From positions 620,001 to 684,000 of the forward strand of contig NZ_CP012382.1 of assembly GCF_001267885.1 (NCBI RefSeq): DNA of 64,000 bases, written 5' to 3'. Origin of the DNA: Streptomyces ambofaciens ATCC 23877. GTDB lineage: Bacteria; Actinomycetota; Actinomycetes; Streptomycetales; Streptomycetaceae. This document shows positions 25,601-34,483 of the stretch, piece after piece (the first letter of the stretch is position 1; every line of letters begins with the position of its first letter). Position numbers and translations under genes: made by a program. The notes under the pieces are model-generated. The model searched no databases, was not told the origin of the DNA, and saw nothing but the letters and a program-made list of their open reading frames with translations.

Positions 25601-27676
25601 ATGGACACCGCGATGGATGCCGCGATGGATGCCGTAGCGCGCGACAGCGGCGCGTTCGGAGGGATGCTCTACGTGCTTCCCCCGGGCGACGACGCGTTGT
25701 GGCTGGTCACGATCGCGGGAGTCCCCCAGGAGATCGCGGTCCCGTGGAGGCGCGTCGCGCCGAACGATCCCACGCCCGTGGCGGACGCCGTGCGGGACCG
25801 CCGCCTGGTCTGGGTCGGCGGCAGGGAGGAGATGGCGCGGCAGTACCCGCGGCAGGCACTCGTGCTGCCCTACGACTTCGCGCTGGCCGCCGCCCCGATC
25901 ACCGCGGGCGGGAGCGTCCGGGGCGGGCTGGTGCTGTTGTGGTCCGGCATGCGGTCGGCGCGCCTGAGCACCGAGGAACAGGACGCCGTCGAGGCCGGCT
26001 GCCACCGTCTCGGAGACCTTCTGCGGCAGGCCGCGGACGGCGGCGCCCCGGTGCTGCCCGGGGACCGGCCCCGCACCCTGCGGCCTCCGGCGGGGCGTCT
26101 GCCCTCCCCCGGCGAGGCGGCCGCGCTCTCGGGTTTCGTCGACCGGCTGCCGGGCGGGTCCTGCGGCCTGGACGTGAACGGCCGGATCACCTTCATCACC
26201 CCGGCCGCGGCCGACCTGGTGGGCGCCGATCCGGCCGACCTGGTGGGTGCGCTGCCCTGGGAGGCGCTGCCCTGGATGGACGTCCCCCAGGTCGAGGACC
26301 GCTACCGGGCCGCGCTGGTGAGCCGTCTGCCCCAGGCCTTCACCGTGCTGCGCCCGCCGAAGACGTGGCTGGCCTTCGAGCTGTACCCCGATCCCACGGG
26401 CATCAGCGTCCGCATCACGCGGGGCAGTCCGTCCGAGGGGGCGGCCCCGCCGCCGTCCATGCCGACCGCGGGCCCCGGCCGCGCCACCGTGCTGTACCAC
26501 CTGATGCACCTGGCCTCCACCTTGACCGAGGCCGTCGGGGTGCAGGACGTGATCGCACAGACCGCGGACCAGTTGCTGCCCGCACTGGGCGCGCAGGCCA
26601 TGGTGCTGATGACCGGCGAGGACGGCCGGCTCAGGATCCTCGGTCACCGGGGCTACCGCACCGAGGTCGTGGCCCGCTTCGACGCCGTCCCCCTGAGCTC
26701 GGACGTCCCGGGCGCCGACGTCCTGGCCACGGGCGTCCCGGGCTTCTTCGCCACGTTCGCCGAACTGCGGCACGCCTACCCGGCCACCGTGCACGAGGAC
26801 GGCATGGCCGCGTGGGCCTTCCTGCCGCTGATCGCGTCCGGCCGCCCCATCGGTTCGCTCCTCCTCGCCTTCGAACGCCCCCACGTCTTCCCGCCCGGCG
26901 AGCGGGCCGCCCTCACCTCGCTGGCGGGGCTGGTCGGGCAGGCTCTGGACCGGGCCCGTCTGTACGACGCCAAACACCACCTCGCCCATCGCCTGCAGTC
27001 CGCGCTGCTGCCGCACACCCTCCCCCACGTGCCCGGCCTGAGGGTCGCCGCCCGCTACCTCCCGGCCGCCCGGGGCCTGAACGTCGGCGGCGACTTCTAC
27101 GACCTCATCCGGCTGGACGAGCACACGGTCGGCGCCACCATCGGCGACGTACAGGGCCACAACGTGGACGCCGCGGCCCTCATGGGGCAGGTCCGCACCG
27201 CCGTCCACGCCCACGCCACCGTGGGCGCCTCCCCCGACGACGTCCTGGCCCGCACCAACCGCCTGCTCACCGACCTGGATCCGGGCCTGTTCACCAGCTG
27301 TGTCTACGTCCACCTGGACCTCGCCACGCGCCGCGCCTGCCTGGCCACCGCCGGACACCCCCCGCCCCTCCTGCGCCATGCCGACGGACGCATCCAGCTC
27401 CTGCCCGTGCCGCCCGGTCTCCTGCTCGGCATCGAACCGGACACCCTCTACCCGGCGCTGGAGTTCGCCCTGCCCCTCGGCAGCGTGCTCGCCCTCTACA
27501 CCGACGGGCTCGTGGAAGCCCCCGGGGTCGACCTCGACGACGCCACCGCGGCCCTCGCCGGACTCCTCGAACACGCGGACCCCACCGACCTCGACGCCAT
27601 GGCCGACACGCTCATCCGGCACTCGCCCACCCCCGGCGACGACATCGCCCTGCTCCTCATCAGTCCCGGCCCGTGA
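25601..27676 (+). CDS. GAF-PAS-GAF-SpoIIE (PP2C) phosphatase
   Basis: A 691-residue cytoplasmic sensor phosphatase. A GAF-like domain (about 10-150) is followed by PAS (about 177-270, GLDVNGRITFITPAA), a second GAF (about 300-440) and a SpoIIE-type PP2C domain (about 470-690) with GGDFYD, IGDVQGH and ALYTDGLVEAPG holding the metal-binding aspartates. Such enzymes dephosphorylate anti-anti-sigma factors in stress or sporulation switches. No anti-sigma or STAS gene is adjacent, so its partner is elsewhere. The ATG at 25601 begins a short MDxAMD repeat; GTG at 25511 is possible. It is followed by the CBS-BON gene after 94 bases. Confidence 0.88.
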   Translation: MDTAMDAAMDAVARDSGAFGGMLYVLPPGDDALWLVTIAGVPQEIAVPWRRVAPNDPTPVADAVRDRRLVWVGGREEMARQYPRQALVLPYDFALAAAPITAGGSVRGGLVLLWSGMRSARLSTEEQDAVEAGCHRLGDLLRQAADGGAPVLPGDRPRTLRPPAGRLPSPGEAAALSGFVDRLPGGSCGLDVNGRITFITPAAADLVGADPADLVGALPWEALPWMDVPQVEDRYRAALVSRLPQAFTVLRPPKTWLAFELYPDPTGISVRITRGSPSEGAAPPPSMPTAGPGRATVLYHLMHLASTLTEAVGVQDVIAQTADQLLPALGAQAMVLMTGEDGRLRILGHRGYRTEVVARFDAVPLSSDVPGADVLATGVPGFFATFAELRHAYPATVHEDGMAAWAFLPLIASGRPIGSLLLAFERPHVFPPGERAALTSLAGLVGQALDRARLYDAKHHLAHRLQSALLPHTLPHVPGLRVAARYLPAARGLNVGGDFYDLIRLDEHTVGATIGDVQGHNVDAAALMGQVRTAVHAHATVGASPDDVLARTNRLLTDLDPGLFTSCVYVHLDLATRRACLATAGHPPPLLRHADGRIQLLPVPPGLLLGIEPDTLYPALEFALPLGSVLALYTDGLVEAPGVDLDDATAALAGLLEHADPTDLDAMADTLIRHSPTPGDDIALLLISPGP

Positions 27677-27770
27677 ACGCCCGGGCACTCGCACGGCCGA
27701 CAGATCGTTTCACCTGGCAAGAAGGACGGACACCGGCCGGCAGCGGCCGGCAGCGGAGGAGAGACCCTCG

Positions 27771-28442
27771 ATGAAGCACCAGAAGGTGTGCGATCTGATG
27801 AGCGACGCCGTGGTCCGCGTCCAGCGCGGAACACCGTTCAAGGAGATCGCCCACCTGCTGCTGGAGTACGACATCACCGCGGTACCGGTCGTCGACGAGG
27901 AGAACCGGCCCGTGGGGGTGGTGTCGGAGGCGGACCTCCTGCAGAAGATGTGGGGTCAGGACCTGGCCGGTCCCCCCGGGCACGGCGACGGACCCCCGTC
28001 GGCCGGTGCCAAGGCGTCCGCGACGGACGCGGCCGGTCTGATGACGTCGCCCGCCCTCTGCGCCCGCGAGGACTGGAGCGTCGTCGACGCCGCCCGTGTG
28101 ATGGCCCGGCACGGGATCAAACGGCTGCTGGTGGTCGACGAGGGCGGACGGCTGATCGGGGTCGTCAGCAGGAGCGACCTGCTCCGCGTCTTCCTGCGCA
28201 AGGACCGGGCGATCCGCACCGAGATCATCGAGGAGGCTCTGGTGCAGTCCCTCGGCCTGGCCCCCTCGTCGCTGCAGGTGGACGTGGAGCACGGCCATGT
28301 CGTGGTGAGCGGCCGGCTCCCGGGCGAGGTGGCCGTCTCCGAACTGGAAGAGCTCTGCCGGCGCGTCGACGGCGTCGTCGCCGTGGAGTTCAGACCGGCG
28401 GGAGAGGCCGGGGCCGAGGACCCGACGACCGCCGGCCGCTGA
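27771..28442 (+). CDS. CBS-pair and BON domain protein
   Basis: A 223-residue protein with two CBS motifs (about 1-60 and 85-145; ITAVPVVDEENRPVGVVSEADLL and IKRLLVVDEGGRLIGVVSRSDLL by position) and a BON domain (about 150-215, VDVEHGHVVVSGRLPGEVAV). CBS pairs bind adenine nucleotides; BON domains usually contact membranes or hydrophobic ligands. Streptomyces often carry such genes in general stress regulons. The ATG has GGAGGAGAG upstream. It may be cotranscribed with the phosphatase. Confidence 0.87.
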   Translation: MKHQKVCDLMSDAVVRVQRGTPFKEIAHLLLEYDITAVPVVDEENRPVGVVSEADLLQKMWGQDLAGPPGHGDGPPSAGAKASATDAAGLMTSPALCAREDWSVVDAARVMARHGIKRLLVVDEGGRLIGVVSRSDLLRVFLRKDRAIRTEIIEEALVQSLGLAPSSLQVDVEHGHVVVSGRLPGEVAVSELEELCRRVDGVVAVEFRPAGEAGAEDPTTAGR

Positions 28443-28484
28443 CCCGCCGGTCCTCCGCGCGACGGGCTCCCCGCGTGCGTGCCC

Positions 28485-28515
28485 GTGCCCGCCTTCCGGT
28501 GAGGGAGGCGGGCAC
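28485..28515 (+). terminator. Terminator after the CBS-BON gene
   Basis: GTGCCCGCCT (28485-28494) pairs with AGGCGGGCAC (28506-28515) around an 11-base loop, 43 bases after the stop codon. Confidence 0.65.
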
Positions 28516-28673
28516 CCGGCGGGTGACCTCGTTCCTGGGCGACCATCAGGCGGAGAACTTCCGCACCTCGAAGCGGATCAAGCTCCAGGACACGCACAGC
28601 CGCCTTCCGGGCCCCGCCTCCGGCTGAGAACGGCGTACGCTGCCCCGGCCGCTGTCGCAGGGGGGTCCTCACC

Positions 28674-28719
28674 CACCCCCTACCGTCGTATCCCCTCGAC
28701 TTGGCCCCCTGGTGTGACG
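28674..28719 (+). promoter_or_regulatory. Shared motif upstream of the histidine kinase gene
   Basis: CACCCCCTACCG followed 13 bases later by ACTTGGCCCCCTGGTGTGACG closely matches 30802-30848, upstream of the ABC exporter: the first 12 bases are identical and the distal block ACTT-TGGC-CCC-GGT-TGACG is conserved. It is a candidate binding site for the response regulator encoded between them. The rest of 28443-28866 shows no convincing gene apart from the short ORF at 28778. Confidence 0.6.
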
Positions 28720-28777
28720 TCCAACTGTCCACCGTCCTCTTACGTTCTCTCCCTCACGACGCCGAGACGGAGGAAGC

Positions 28778-28870
28778 ATGCCCCGCCCGCACCTGAGGCT
28801 CGCGCAGCCCATGGTGGCTCACCTTGCGCCTCTTCGACCGCGTCGCGCGCGCCTAGGCTGGTGCGCATGA
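28778..28870 (+). CDS. Possible short upstream ORF coupled to the kinase gene
   Basis: A 30-codon frame (MPRPHLRLAQPMVAHLAPLR...) starts at ATG 28778 with a strong GGAGG eight bases upstream and stops at TGA 28868-28870, overlapping the kinase ATG as ATGA. The kinase start has no ribosome site, so translation could depend on this ORF. Alternatively the kinase message is leaderless from TAGGCT at 28854-28859, exactly seven bases before the ATG. The peptide shows no recognised domain. Confidence 0.35.
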   Translation: MPRPHLRLAQPMVAHLAPLRPRRARLGWCA

Positions 28871-30105
28871 CCCCAGTGGAGGAGGAACGCCCGCACGCGC
28901 TGCTCGCGGGAGCCTCGCGCCGGTGGGTGCGGCTGCTGCCGTGGGCCGTGGCGTTCGTGCTGTGCGTCGCCCTGCTGCCCACGACCATCGTGGTCCTCAC
29001 CGCCGACTACGGCCTGAACGGCGCGGTCGCCGCCGGGCTGGCCGTCGCGCAGGCCGCGCCGCTGCTGCTCGCCGTCCTACGGCCGTTGCAGGCCTGGTAC
29101 GTGGTCTTCACCGCGGACGTGGCCGGCGCGCTCGTCCTGCTCACCGTCGACTTCCAGGAGCGACTGCTGTGGCCGTTCCCGCCCATGGAGATCGTCGGGT
29201 ACGTCGGCCTCTGCCTCGCCCTGGGTCTGCGCGAGCCGCGCCGGACGCTGCTGCTGGTGTGGCTGGCCACAGCGGGAGCGAACGTGGCCCTCGGCTTCGC
29301 CGCGCCGCACGGTTTCAGCGCCAAGGGCCTGCTGCTCACCATCCTCGGAGGCGTCGCGCTGCTGCTCGGCGGGGTGCTGCGCGAGCGGTCCGAGGTGCAG
29401 CGCAGGCTGGTCGAGCAGGAGACGATCAGCGAGGCCGAGCGGGGCCGTCGGACGCTGCTGGAGGAGCGCGCCCGGATCGCCCGCGAGCTGCATGATGTGG
29501 TGGCCCACCACATGTCCGTCATCACGGTGCAGGCGGGCACCGCGGAGTACCGCCTCGGCACGCTGCCGCAGGAGGTGCGGGGGGAGTTCACGTCCATCGC
29601 GGCGACCGCGCGCGAGTCGCTCGGCGAGATGCGGCGCCTCCTCGGCGTGCTGCGCAACGAGGAGGCACACGGCGAGCTGGTGCCCCAGCCGGGCCTGGCG
29701 CAGATCGGGCAGCTGGTGGAGGCGACGGAGCGGGCCCGCGGGCCGGTGGAGTTCACCCCCTGCGACGTCGAGGTGCCCGAGGCGGTCGGCCTGTCCGCGT
29801 ACCGGATCGTCCAGGAGGCCCTGGCGAACGTCGTGCGGCACGCGCCCGGTGCCCGCACCCAGGTGTCCCTGTCGGTGACGGAGCCCGGTCCGGAGCGGGG
29901 CGCGCGGCTCACCCTCCTGGTCGTCAACGGGGCACCGCCGGAGCCGCCCGCCGGGCCCCTCGAATCCAGCGGCACCGGGCACGGCCTTGTCGGCATGCGC
30001 GAGCGGGTACGGATCATCGGCGGCACCCTCGACGCGGGTCCGCTCCCGGACGGCGGCTTCCGGGTCGCCGCCCAGCTTCCCCTGACCGAAAGAGACCTGA
30101 CGTGA
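28867..30105 (+). CDS. Sensor histidine kinase (NarL-class, HisKA_3)
   Basis: A 412-residue membrane kinase. Five or six predicted spans fill residues 20-170 with only short loops outside, the intramembrane-sensing design common to kinases beside ABC exporters. The phosphoacceptor is His209 in RIARELHDVVAHHMSV, and the ATP lid has GHGLVGMRERV. The stop overlaps the response regulator start (GTGA). A membrane-stress or antibiotic signal is likely given the exporter downstream. Confidence 0.9.
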   Translation: MTPVEEERPHALLAGASRRWVRLLPWAVAFVLCVALLPTTIVVLTADYGLNGAVAAGLAVAQAAPLLLAVLRPLQAWYVVFTADVAGALVLLTVDFQERLLWPFPPMEIVGYVGLCLALGLREPRRTLLLVWLATAGANVALGFAAPHGFSAKGLLLTILGGVALLLGGVLRERSEVQRRLVEQETISEAERGRRTLLEERARIARELHDVVAHHMSVITVQAGTAEYRLGTLPQEVRGEFTSIAATARESLGEMRRLLGVLRNEEAHGELVPQPGLAQIGQLVEATERARGPVEFTPCDVEVPEAVGLSAYRIVQEALANVVRHAPGARTQVSLSVTEPGPERGARLTLLVVNGAPPEPPAGPLESSGTGHGLVGMRERVRIIGGTLDAGPLPDGGFRVAAQLPLTERDLT

Positions 30106-30776
30106 CAACGCGAGTCATCATCGTCGACGACCAGGCCATGGTGCGGGCCGGCTTCGCCGCGCTGCTGGCCGCCCAGAGCGACATCGACGTGGTGGGGGAG
30201 GCCCCCGACGGCGCCAAGGGTGTCGAACTGAGCCGGCGTACCCGTCCGGACGTCGTGCTGATGGACGTCCGGATGCCGGAGATGGACGGCCTGGAGGCGG
30301 CGCGCCGCCTCCTGGACCCGCCGGCGGGCGTCACACACCGGCCGCGCGTCCTGATGCTTACCACCTTCGACGTCGACGACTACGTCTACGAGGCGCTCCG
30401 GGCGGGCGCGAGCGGGTTCCTGCTCAAGGACGCGCCGCCGGCCGACCTGATCGCGGCGGTCCGGGTGGTGGCCTCGGGCGACGCGCTGCTCGCTCCCTCG
30501 GTGACGCGACGCCTCATCGCCGACTTCGCCAAGCAGCGTCCCACCACACGGGGCAGGCCGGCGCTGCGGCTCAAGGGGCTGACGGAACGCGAGACCGAGG
30601 TTCTCACCCTGGTCGCCCGCGGTCAGTCCAACACGGAGATCGCCCAGACCCTCGTGCTGGCCGAGCAGACGGTGAAGACGCACGTCAGTCGCGTCCTCAC
30701 CAAGCTCGACCTGCGCGACCGCGCACAGGCGGTGGTCTTCGCCTACGAGTCGGGGCTGGTGACCCCGGGCGCGTAG
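30102..30776 (+). CDS. NarL/LuxR-type response regulator
   Basis: A 224-residue regulator. Asp55 in VLMDVRMPEMDG is the phosphoacceptor and the C-terminal LuxR helix-turn-helix (about 155-215) reads GLTERETEVLTLVARGQSN, then EQTVKTHVSRVLTKLDLRD. Its GTG start overlaps the kinase stop. It most likely controls the exporter operon and its own gene through the CACCCCCTACCG motif found before both. Confidence 0.93.
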   Translation: MTTRVIIVDDQAMVRAGFAALLAAQSDIDVVGEAPDGAKGVELSRRTRPDVVLMDVRMPEMDGLEAARRLLDPPAGVTHRPRVLMLTTFDVDDYVYEALRAGASGFLLKDAPPADLIAAVRVVASGDALLAPSVTRRLIADFAKQRPTTRGRPALRLKGLTERETEVLTLVARGQSNTEIAQTLVLAEQTVKTHVSRVLTKLDLRDRAQAVVFAYESGLVTPGA

Positions 30777-30801
30777 GACCGCCCCGCCCCGGCCCCTCCT
30801 T

Positions 30802-30848
30802 CACCCCCTACCGGGGTAGCACTTCCACTTTGGCTCCCCGGTATGACG
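30802..30848 (+). promoter_or_regulatory. Shared motif upstream of the ABC exporter
   Basis: Partner of the motif at 28674-28719. Here the left part forms an inverted repeat CTACC-GG-GGTAG, and the right part ends in GGTATGACG, where TATGAC could be the -10 element. It lies 67 bases before the ATPase start. Confidence 0.6.
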
Positions 30849-30915
30849 CCCGGCGCACGGCCGTCCCCGCACTCTTCACCCGTCACAGAAGGTGCGCGTC
30901 AGAGGGAGACGGGAC

Positions 30916-31761
30916 ATGAGGCTACGCAAGGGCCAGCGGCAGAAGGCGGACCACGGGCCGGAGGCCGACCACCGGCCCGGGGTGTCGGCGGCCACGCCCG
31001 GCCTCGCCGTCGAACTGCGCGACGTCCGGCGGCGGTACGGCCGCGGGGCGGGCACGGTGCACGCCCTCTCGGGCGTCGACCTCGCCCTGCCGCGCGGCAC
31101 GTTCACGGCGGTCATGGGGCCGTCCGGGTCCGGCAAGTCCACCTTTCTGCAGTGCGCCGCCGGGCTCGACCGGCCGACCGCGGGATCCGTGTTCCTGGGC
31201 GGCACGGAGATCACCGGCATGAGCGAGGACGAGCTGACCGAGCTGCGCCGCAGCCGCCTGGGCTTCGTCTTCCAGGCGTTCAACCTGCTGCCGTCGCTGA
31301 CCGTGGAGCAGAACGTGCTGCTGCCCATGCGTCTCGCCGGGCAGCGCCAGGACCACCGCCGGGCGGCCGCGGTGCTCGCGCAGGTCGGACTGGCCGACAA
31401 GGCGGGGCGCCGGCCCGGGGAGCTCTCCGGCGGCCAGCAGCAGCGCGTGGCCGTCGCCCGCGCGCTGGTCGCGTCCCCGGACGTGATCTTCGCGGACGAG
31501 CCGACGGGCGCCCTGGACACCGGCACCGCCGCCGAGGTCCTCGGCTTGCTCCGCAACGCCGTCGACCGGCTCGGTGCCACCGTCGTGATGGTCACCCACG
31601 ACCCGGTCGCGGCCGCCTGGGCCGACCGTGTGCTCTTCCTCGCCGACGGCCGCTTCGCCGACCGTCTCGAGCGCGGCTCCGCGCAGCGGATCGCGGCGCG
31701 GATGACGGCACTCACCGCCGGTACCGCTCCCGTGGACGCCATGGCGGGGGCGGCGGCATGA
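30916..31761 (+). CDS. ABC transporter ATP-binding protein (MacB/LolD type)
   Basis: A 281-residue ATPase. Walker A is GPSGSGKST (68-76), the Q-loop FQAFNLLPSLTV, the signature LSGGQQQR and Walker B VIFADEP, all consistent with the LolD/MacB class that powers FtsX-like permeases. The ATG at 30916 is chosen for its AGGGAGA ribosome site; an earlier in-frame ATG at 30892 lacks one. The stop overlaps the permease start (ATGA). The pair probably extrudes an antibiotic, peptide or lipid, or senses envelope stress together with the upstream kinase. Confidence 0.93.
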   Translation: MRLRKGQRQKADHGPEADHRPGVSAATPGLAVELRDVRRRYGRGAGTVHALSGVDLALPRGTFTAVMGPSGSGKSTFLQCAAGLDRPTAGSVFLGGTEITGMSEDELTELRRSRLGFVFQAFNLLPSLTVEQNVLLPMRLAGQRQDHRRAAAVLAQVGLADKAGRRPGELSGGQQQRVAVARALVASPDVIFADEPTGALDTGTAAEVLGLLRNAVDRLGATVVMVTHDPVAAAWADRVLFLADGRFADRLERGSAQRIAARMTALTAGTAPVDAMAGAAA

Positions 31762-34271
31762 AACCGAAGCCCAACGGGCTCGCCCGCGCGGCCGTCCGCT
31801 TCAAGCCCGCCTCCTTCGCGGGGACCTTCGTCGTGCTGATGATCTCCGCACTGATCGTCTCGGCCTGCGGCATCCTGCTGGAGACCGGCCTGCGCGCGTC
31901 GGTGCCGGCGGAACGCTACGCGAAGGCTCCGGTCGTCGCGGCGGCCGACCAGTACGAGTACGTCGTCACGGGGAGCGGCGAGGACCGCGAGAAGGAAGCG
32001 GTGCCGCTGCCGGACACGGCACGCGTGGACGCCGCTCTCGCGGACAAGGCCGCTCGCGCGGACGGGGTGAGGGCGGCGGTGCCCGACTTCAGCTTCCCGG
32101 TGCGGGCGACGGGTGAGCTGCCCGTCGCGGGCGGCGTGCTGACCGGGCACGGGTGGGGCTCGCACGCCTTCACCGGCTCCGCGCTGACCGCGGGAGGCGC
32201 GCCGGCCGCGGGCGAGGTCGTGCTCGCCACCGGCACGGCCCGCGCCGCGAAGGCCGGGGTCGGCGACACCGTCGTGCTGCAGACCGCCGCCGGGCAGCGG
32301 GACTTCCGCGTCGCGGGCATCGCCGAGGCCGGACCGGCGGACGCCGGCAAGGGGGCCGGGCCCCTCGCCTGGTTCGCCGACAGCCAGGCCTCCGCGCTCG
32401 CCGGCCATCCCGGCCGGGCGGACGCCATCGCCGTGCTCGCGGAGCCCGGCACCGATGCCGACGCCATCGCCGGCTCCGTCGAGCAGGCCCTGGCAGGATC
32501 CGGCGCCCAGGTGCACACCGGCGACGACCGCGGCGCCCTCGAGGATCCAGGACTCGCCTACGCCAAGGACATCCTCTTCGGTGTCGGCGGCCCGTTCGGC
32601 GGGATCGCCGCCATCGTCGCGATCTTCACCGCGGCCGGGACCGTGGCGCTGTCGGTCGGACAGCGCGCCCGCGAATTCGCCCTGCTGCGCGCCATCGGAG
32701 CCACCCCGCGGCAGATCCGCCGCGCGGTCGCGTTCGAAGCCCTGCTCGTCGCGCCACTGGCCGGGGCCCTCGGCGCGCTGCCCGGCATCGGGCTCGCGAG
32801 CTGGTGGCTGGGGCAGCTGAAGGACCGCGGCGCGGTCCCCGAGGCCGTACCGCTGCACCTCTCCGGCATTCCCCTCCTCGTCGCCGTCGGTGCCGGGCTC
32901 CTGACCGCACTCGGCGCCGGCTGGGTCGCCGGTCGCCGGCCGGCGAAGACCAAGCCGGGGCAGGCGCTCGCCGAGGCATCGGTGGAGCGGCTGCGGCCGG
33001 GTATCGCCCGTACCGTCCTCGGTGTGGTCGCCCTGGCCGGTGGCGCGACGCTGACCGGCGTCGCGGCCGGTTCCAGCGGTGACGGCGCCGCCGGTGCCGC
33101 CCTTGGTGTCGTCATGTCCTTCATGCTCGCCGTCGGACTGCTCGGCCCGCTGATCGCGCGGCTGTGCACGGCCCTGTTCAGCCTGCCGCTGCGCGCCGGC
33201 GGGCCCGCCGCCTGGCTCGCGGCCACCAACTCCCGTACCCACTCCCGGCGTCTCGCCTCCGCGATCACCCCGATCGTGCTGGCCGTGGCCTTCGCCTCGA
33301 CGCTCGTGTTCATGAACACGAGCGAGCGCCACGTCGCCGACGAACAGCTGCGCGCGGGCATCACCGCCGACCACGTGGTCACCGACCCGGCCGGGCTCCC
33401 GGTGGACGCGGTGCGGCGGGCGGCCCATGCGCCCGGCGTGGACGCGGCCGTCGGCCTGTTGAACACACAGCTGCTGGTGCCGACCGGCTCCGGCGAGTTC
33501 AAGGCACTGCGGGGCGCGGCGGTCCAGGGCGTCGCCGGGTCGGCGGCCGACCTCGCCGAGGTGCAGGACCTGGGCGTGACGCAGGGCAGCCTGGAGCGCA
33601 TCGGCACCGGCCGCATCGCCATCGGAAAGAACCTGGCGGACACGGCGGACGCCGGCATCGGCGACCGGCTCCCGCTGTACCTTCCCGACGGCACCAGGAC
33701 TCGCCCGGAGGTCGTCGCGGTCTACGACCGAGGCCTCGGCCTCCCGGCAGTGACCATGGACCGCGCGTCCCTGGCCGGGCACACCACGTCCGGCTTCGAC
33801 GACACGCTGCTCGTACGGGGCGGCACGCAGGCGGCGCTCGCCGCTCTGGGCGAGGTCACCGACGCCTCCGGCTACGCCGCCGAGCAGAGTCTCGACGCCA
33901 GGACGGGCGCCTGGATGAACAACACCATGGCCGCGGTTCTCGGCGGCTTCGCCGCCATCGCCGCCGCCAACACCCTGGTGATGACCGTCCTCGACCGCCG
34001 CCGTGAACTGGGCACTTTGCGCCTGGTCGGCTCCACCCGCCGCCAGGTCGTGCGGATGCTCGGCTGGGAGAGCCTGCTGGTGTCGGCCTCCGGCGTGCTC
34101 CTCGGCACCGCGATCGCCGCGGCCACGCTGTTCCCGATGATGAGCGGCATGACCGGGGAGGCGCCGTACGCACCCCCGCTGGTGTACGGCTCCTTCGCGG
34201 CAGCCGCCGGCGGGCTGACGCTGCTCGCGATCACGCTGCCGGCGCGTAGAGCCCTGCGCCGCTGGTCGTAG
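31758..34271 (+). CDS. FtsX-like ABC permease
   Basis: An 837-residue membrane protein with a duplicated FtsX architecture: an N-terminal span (about 20-42), an extracytoplasmic domain of about 230 residues, a membrane block with VALSVGQRAREFALLRAIGATPRQ, a second extracytoplasmic domain and a final FtsX block with TVLDRRRELGTLRLVGSTRRQ. This is the mechanotransmission type of exporter, with large outer domains typical of antimicrobial-resistance systems. Translationally coupled to its ATPase. Confidence 0.92.
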   Translation: MKPKPNGLARAAVRFKPASFAGTFVVLMISALIVSACGILLETGLRASVPAERYAKAPVVAAADQYEYVVTGSGEDREKEAVPLPDTARVDAALADKAARADGVRAAVPDFSFPVRATGELPVAGGVLTGHGWGSHAFTGSALTAGGAPAAGEVVLATGTARAAKAGVGDTVVLQTAAGQRDFRVAGIAEAGPADAGKGAGPLAWFADSQASALAGHPGRADAIAVLAEPGTDADAIAGSVEQALAGSGAQVHTGDDRGALEDPGLAYAKDILFGVGGPFGGIAAIVAIFTAAGTVALSVGQRAREFALLRAIGATPRQIRRAVAFEALLVAPLAGALGALPGIGLASWWLGQLKDRGAVPEAVPLHLSGIPLLVAVGAGLLTALGAGWVAGRRPAKTKPGQALAEASVERLRPGIARTVLGVVALAGGATLTGVAAGSSGDGAAGAALGVVMSFMLAVGLLGPLIARLCTALFSLPLRAGGPAAWLAATNSRTHSRRLASAITPIVLAVAFASTLVFMNTSERHVADEQLRAGITADHVVTDPAGLPVDAVRRAAHAPGVDAAVGLLNTQLLVPTGSGEFKALRGAAVQGVAGSAADLAEVQDLGVTQGSLERIGTGRIAIGKNLADTADAGIGDRLPLYLPDGTRTRPEVVAVYDRGLGLPAVTMDRASLAGHTTSGFDDTLLVRGGTQAALAALGEVTDASGYAAEQSLDARTGAWMNNTMAAVLGGFAAIAAANTLVMTVLDRRRELGTLRLVGSTRRQVVRMLGWESLLVSASGVLLGTAIAAATLFPMMSGMTGEAPYAPPLVYGSFAAAAGGLTLLAITLPARRALRRWS

Positions 34272-34354
34272 CGCGCCTCGAGATCGCACACCCGCCACGG
34301 GGCGGGAACCCAGCAGCACGCCGGGCTCTCGCCCCTCGCGAGGCACAGGACGCA

Positions 34355-34373
34355 CGGCTCCTGAAGGGAGCCG
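34355..34373 (+). terminator. Weak hairpin after the permease gene
   Basis: CGGCTCC and GGAGCCG enclose five bases, 84 bases after the permease stop and before the MFS gene. The stem is short, so readthrough into the pump gene is plausible. Confidence 0.35.
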
Positions 34374-34483
34374 CTGCCGCGCCCTCGCACATCCCTACCG
34401 ACCTCGGCGCGCACTCCCGCCCCAGGCGGCAGCGCCGCGCACGAAGCCGCCTTCGACGACCTGCCATGACGGAGAGGACACCC

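Noticed and set aside
28540..28640. Minus-strand tail reading SWSLIRFEVRKFSA before a stop
   Set aside because: Protein-like but only about 15 codons from the nearest GTG and with no ribosome site; insufficient for a gene call.
30876..34355. 1159-codon minus-strand frame opposite the ABC exporter
   Set aside because: Overlaps two clear ABC genes and has Arg/Gly/His-rich shadow composition with no motif.
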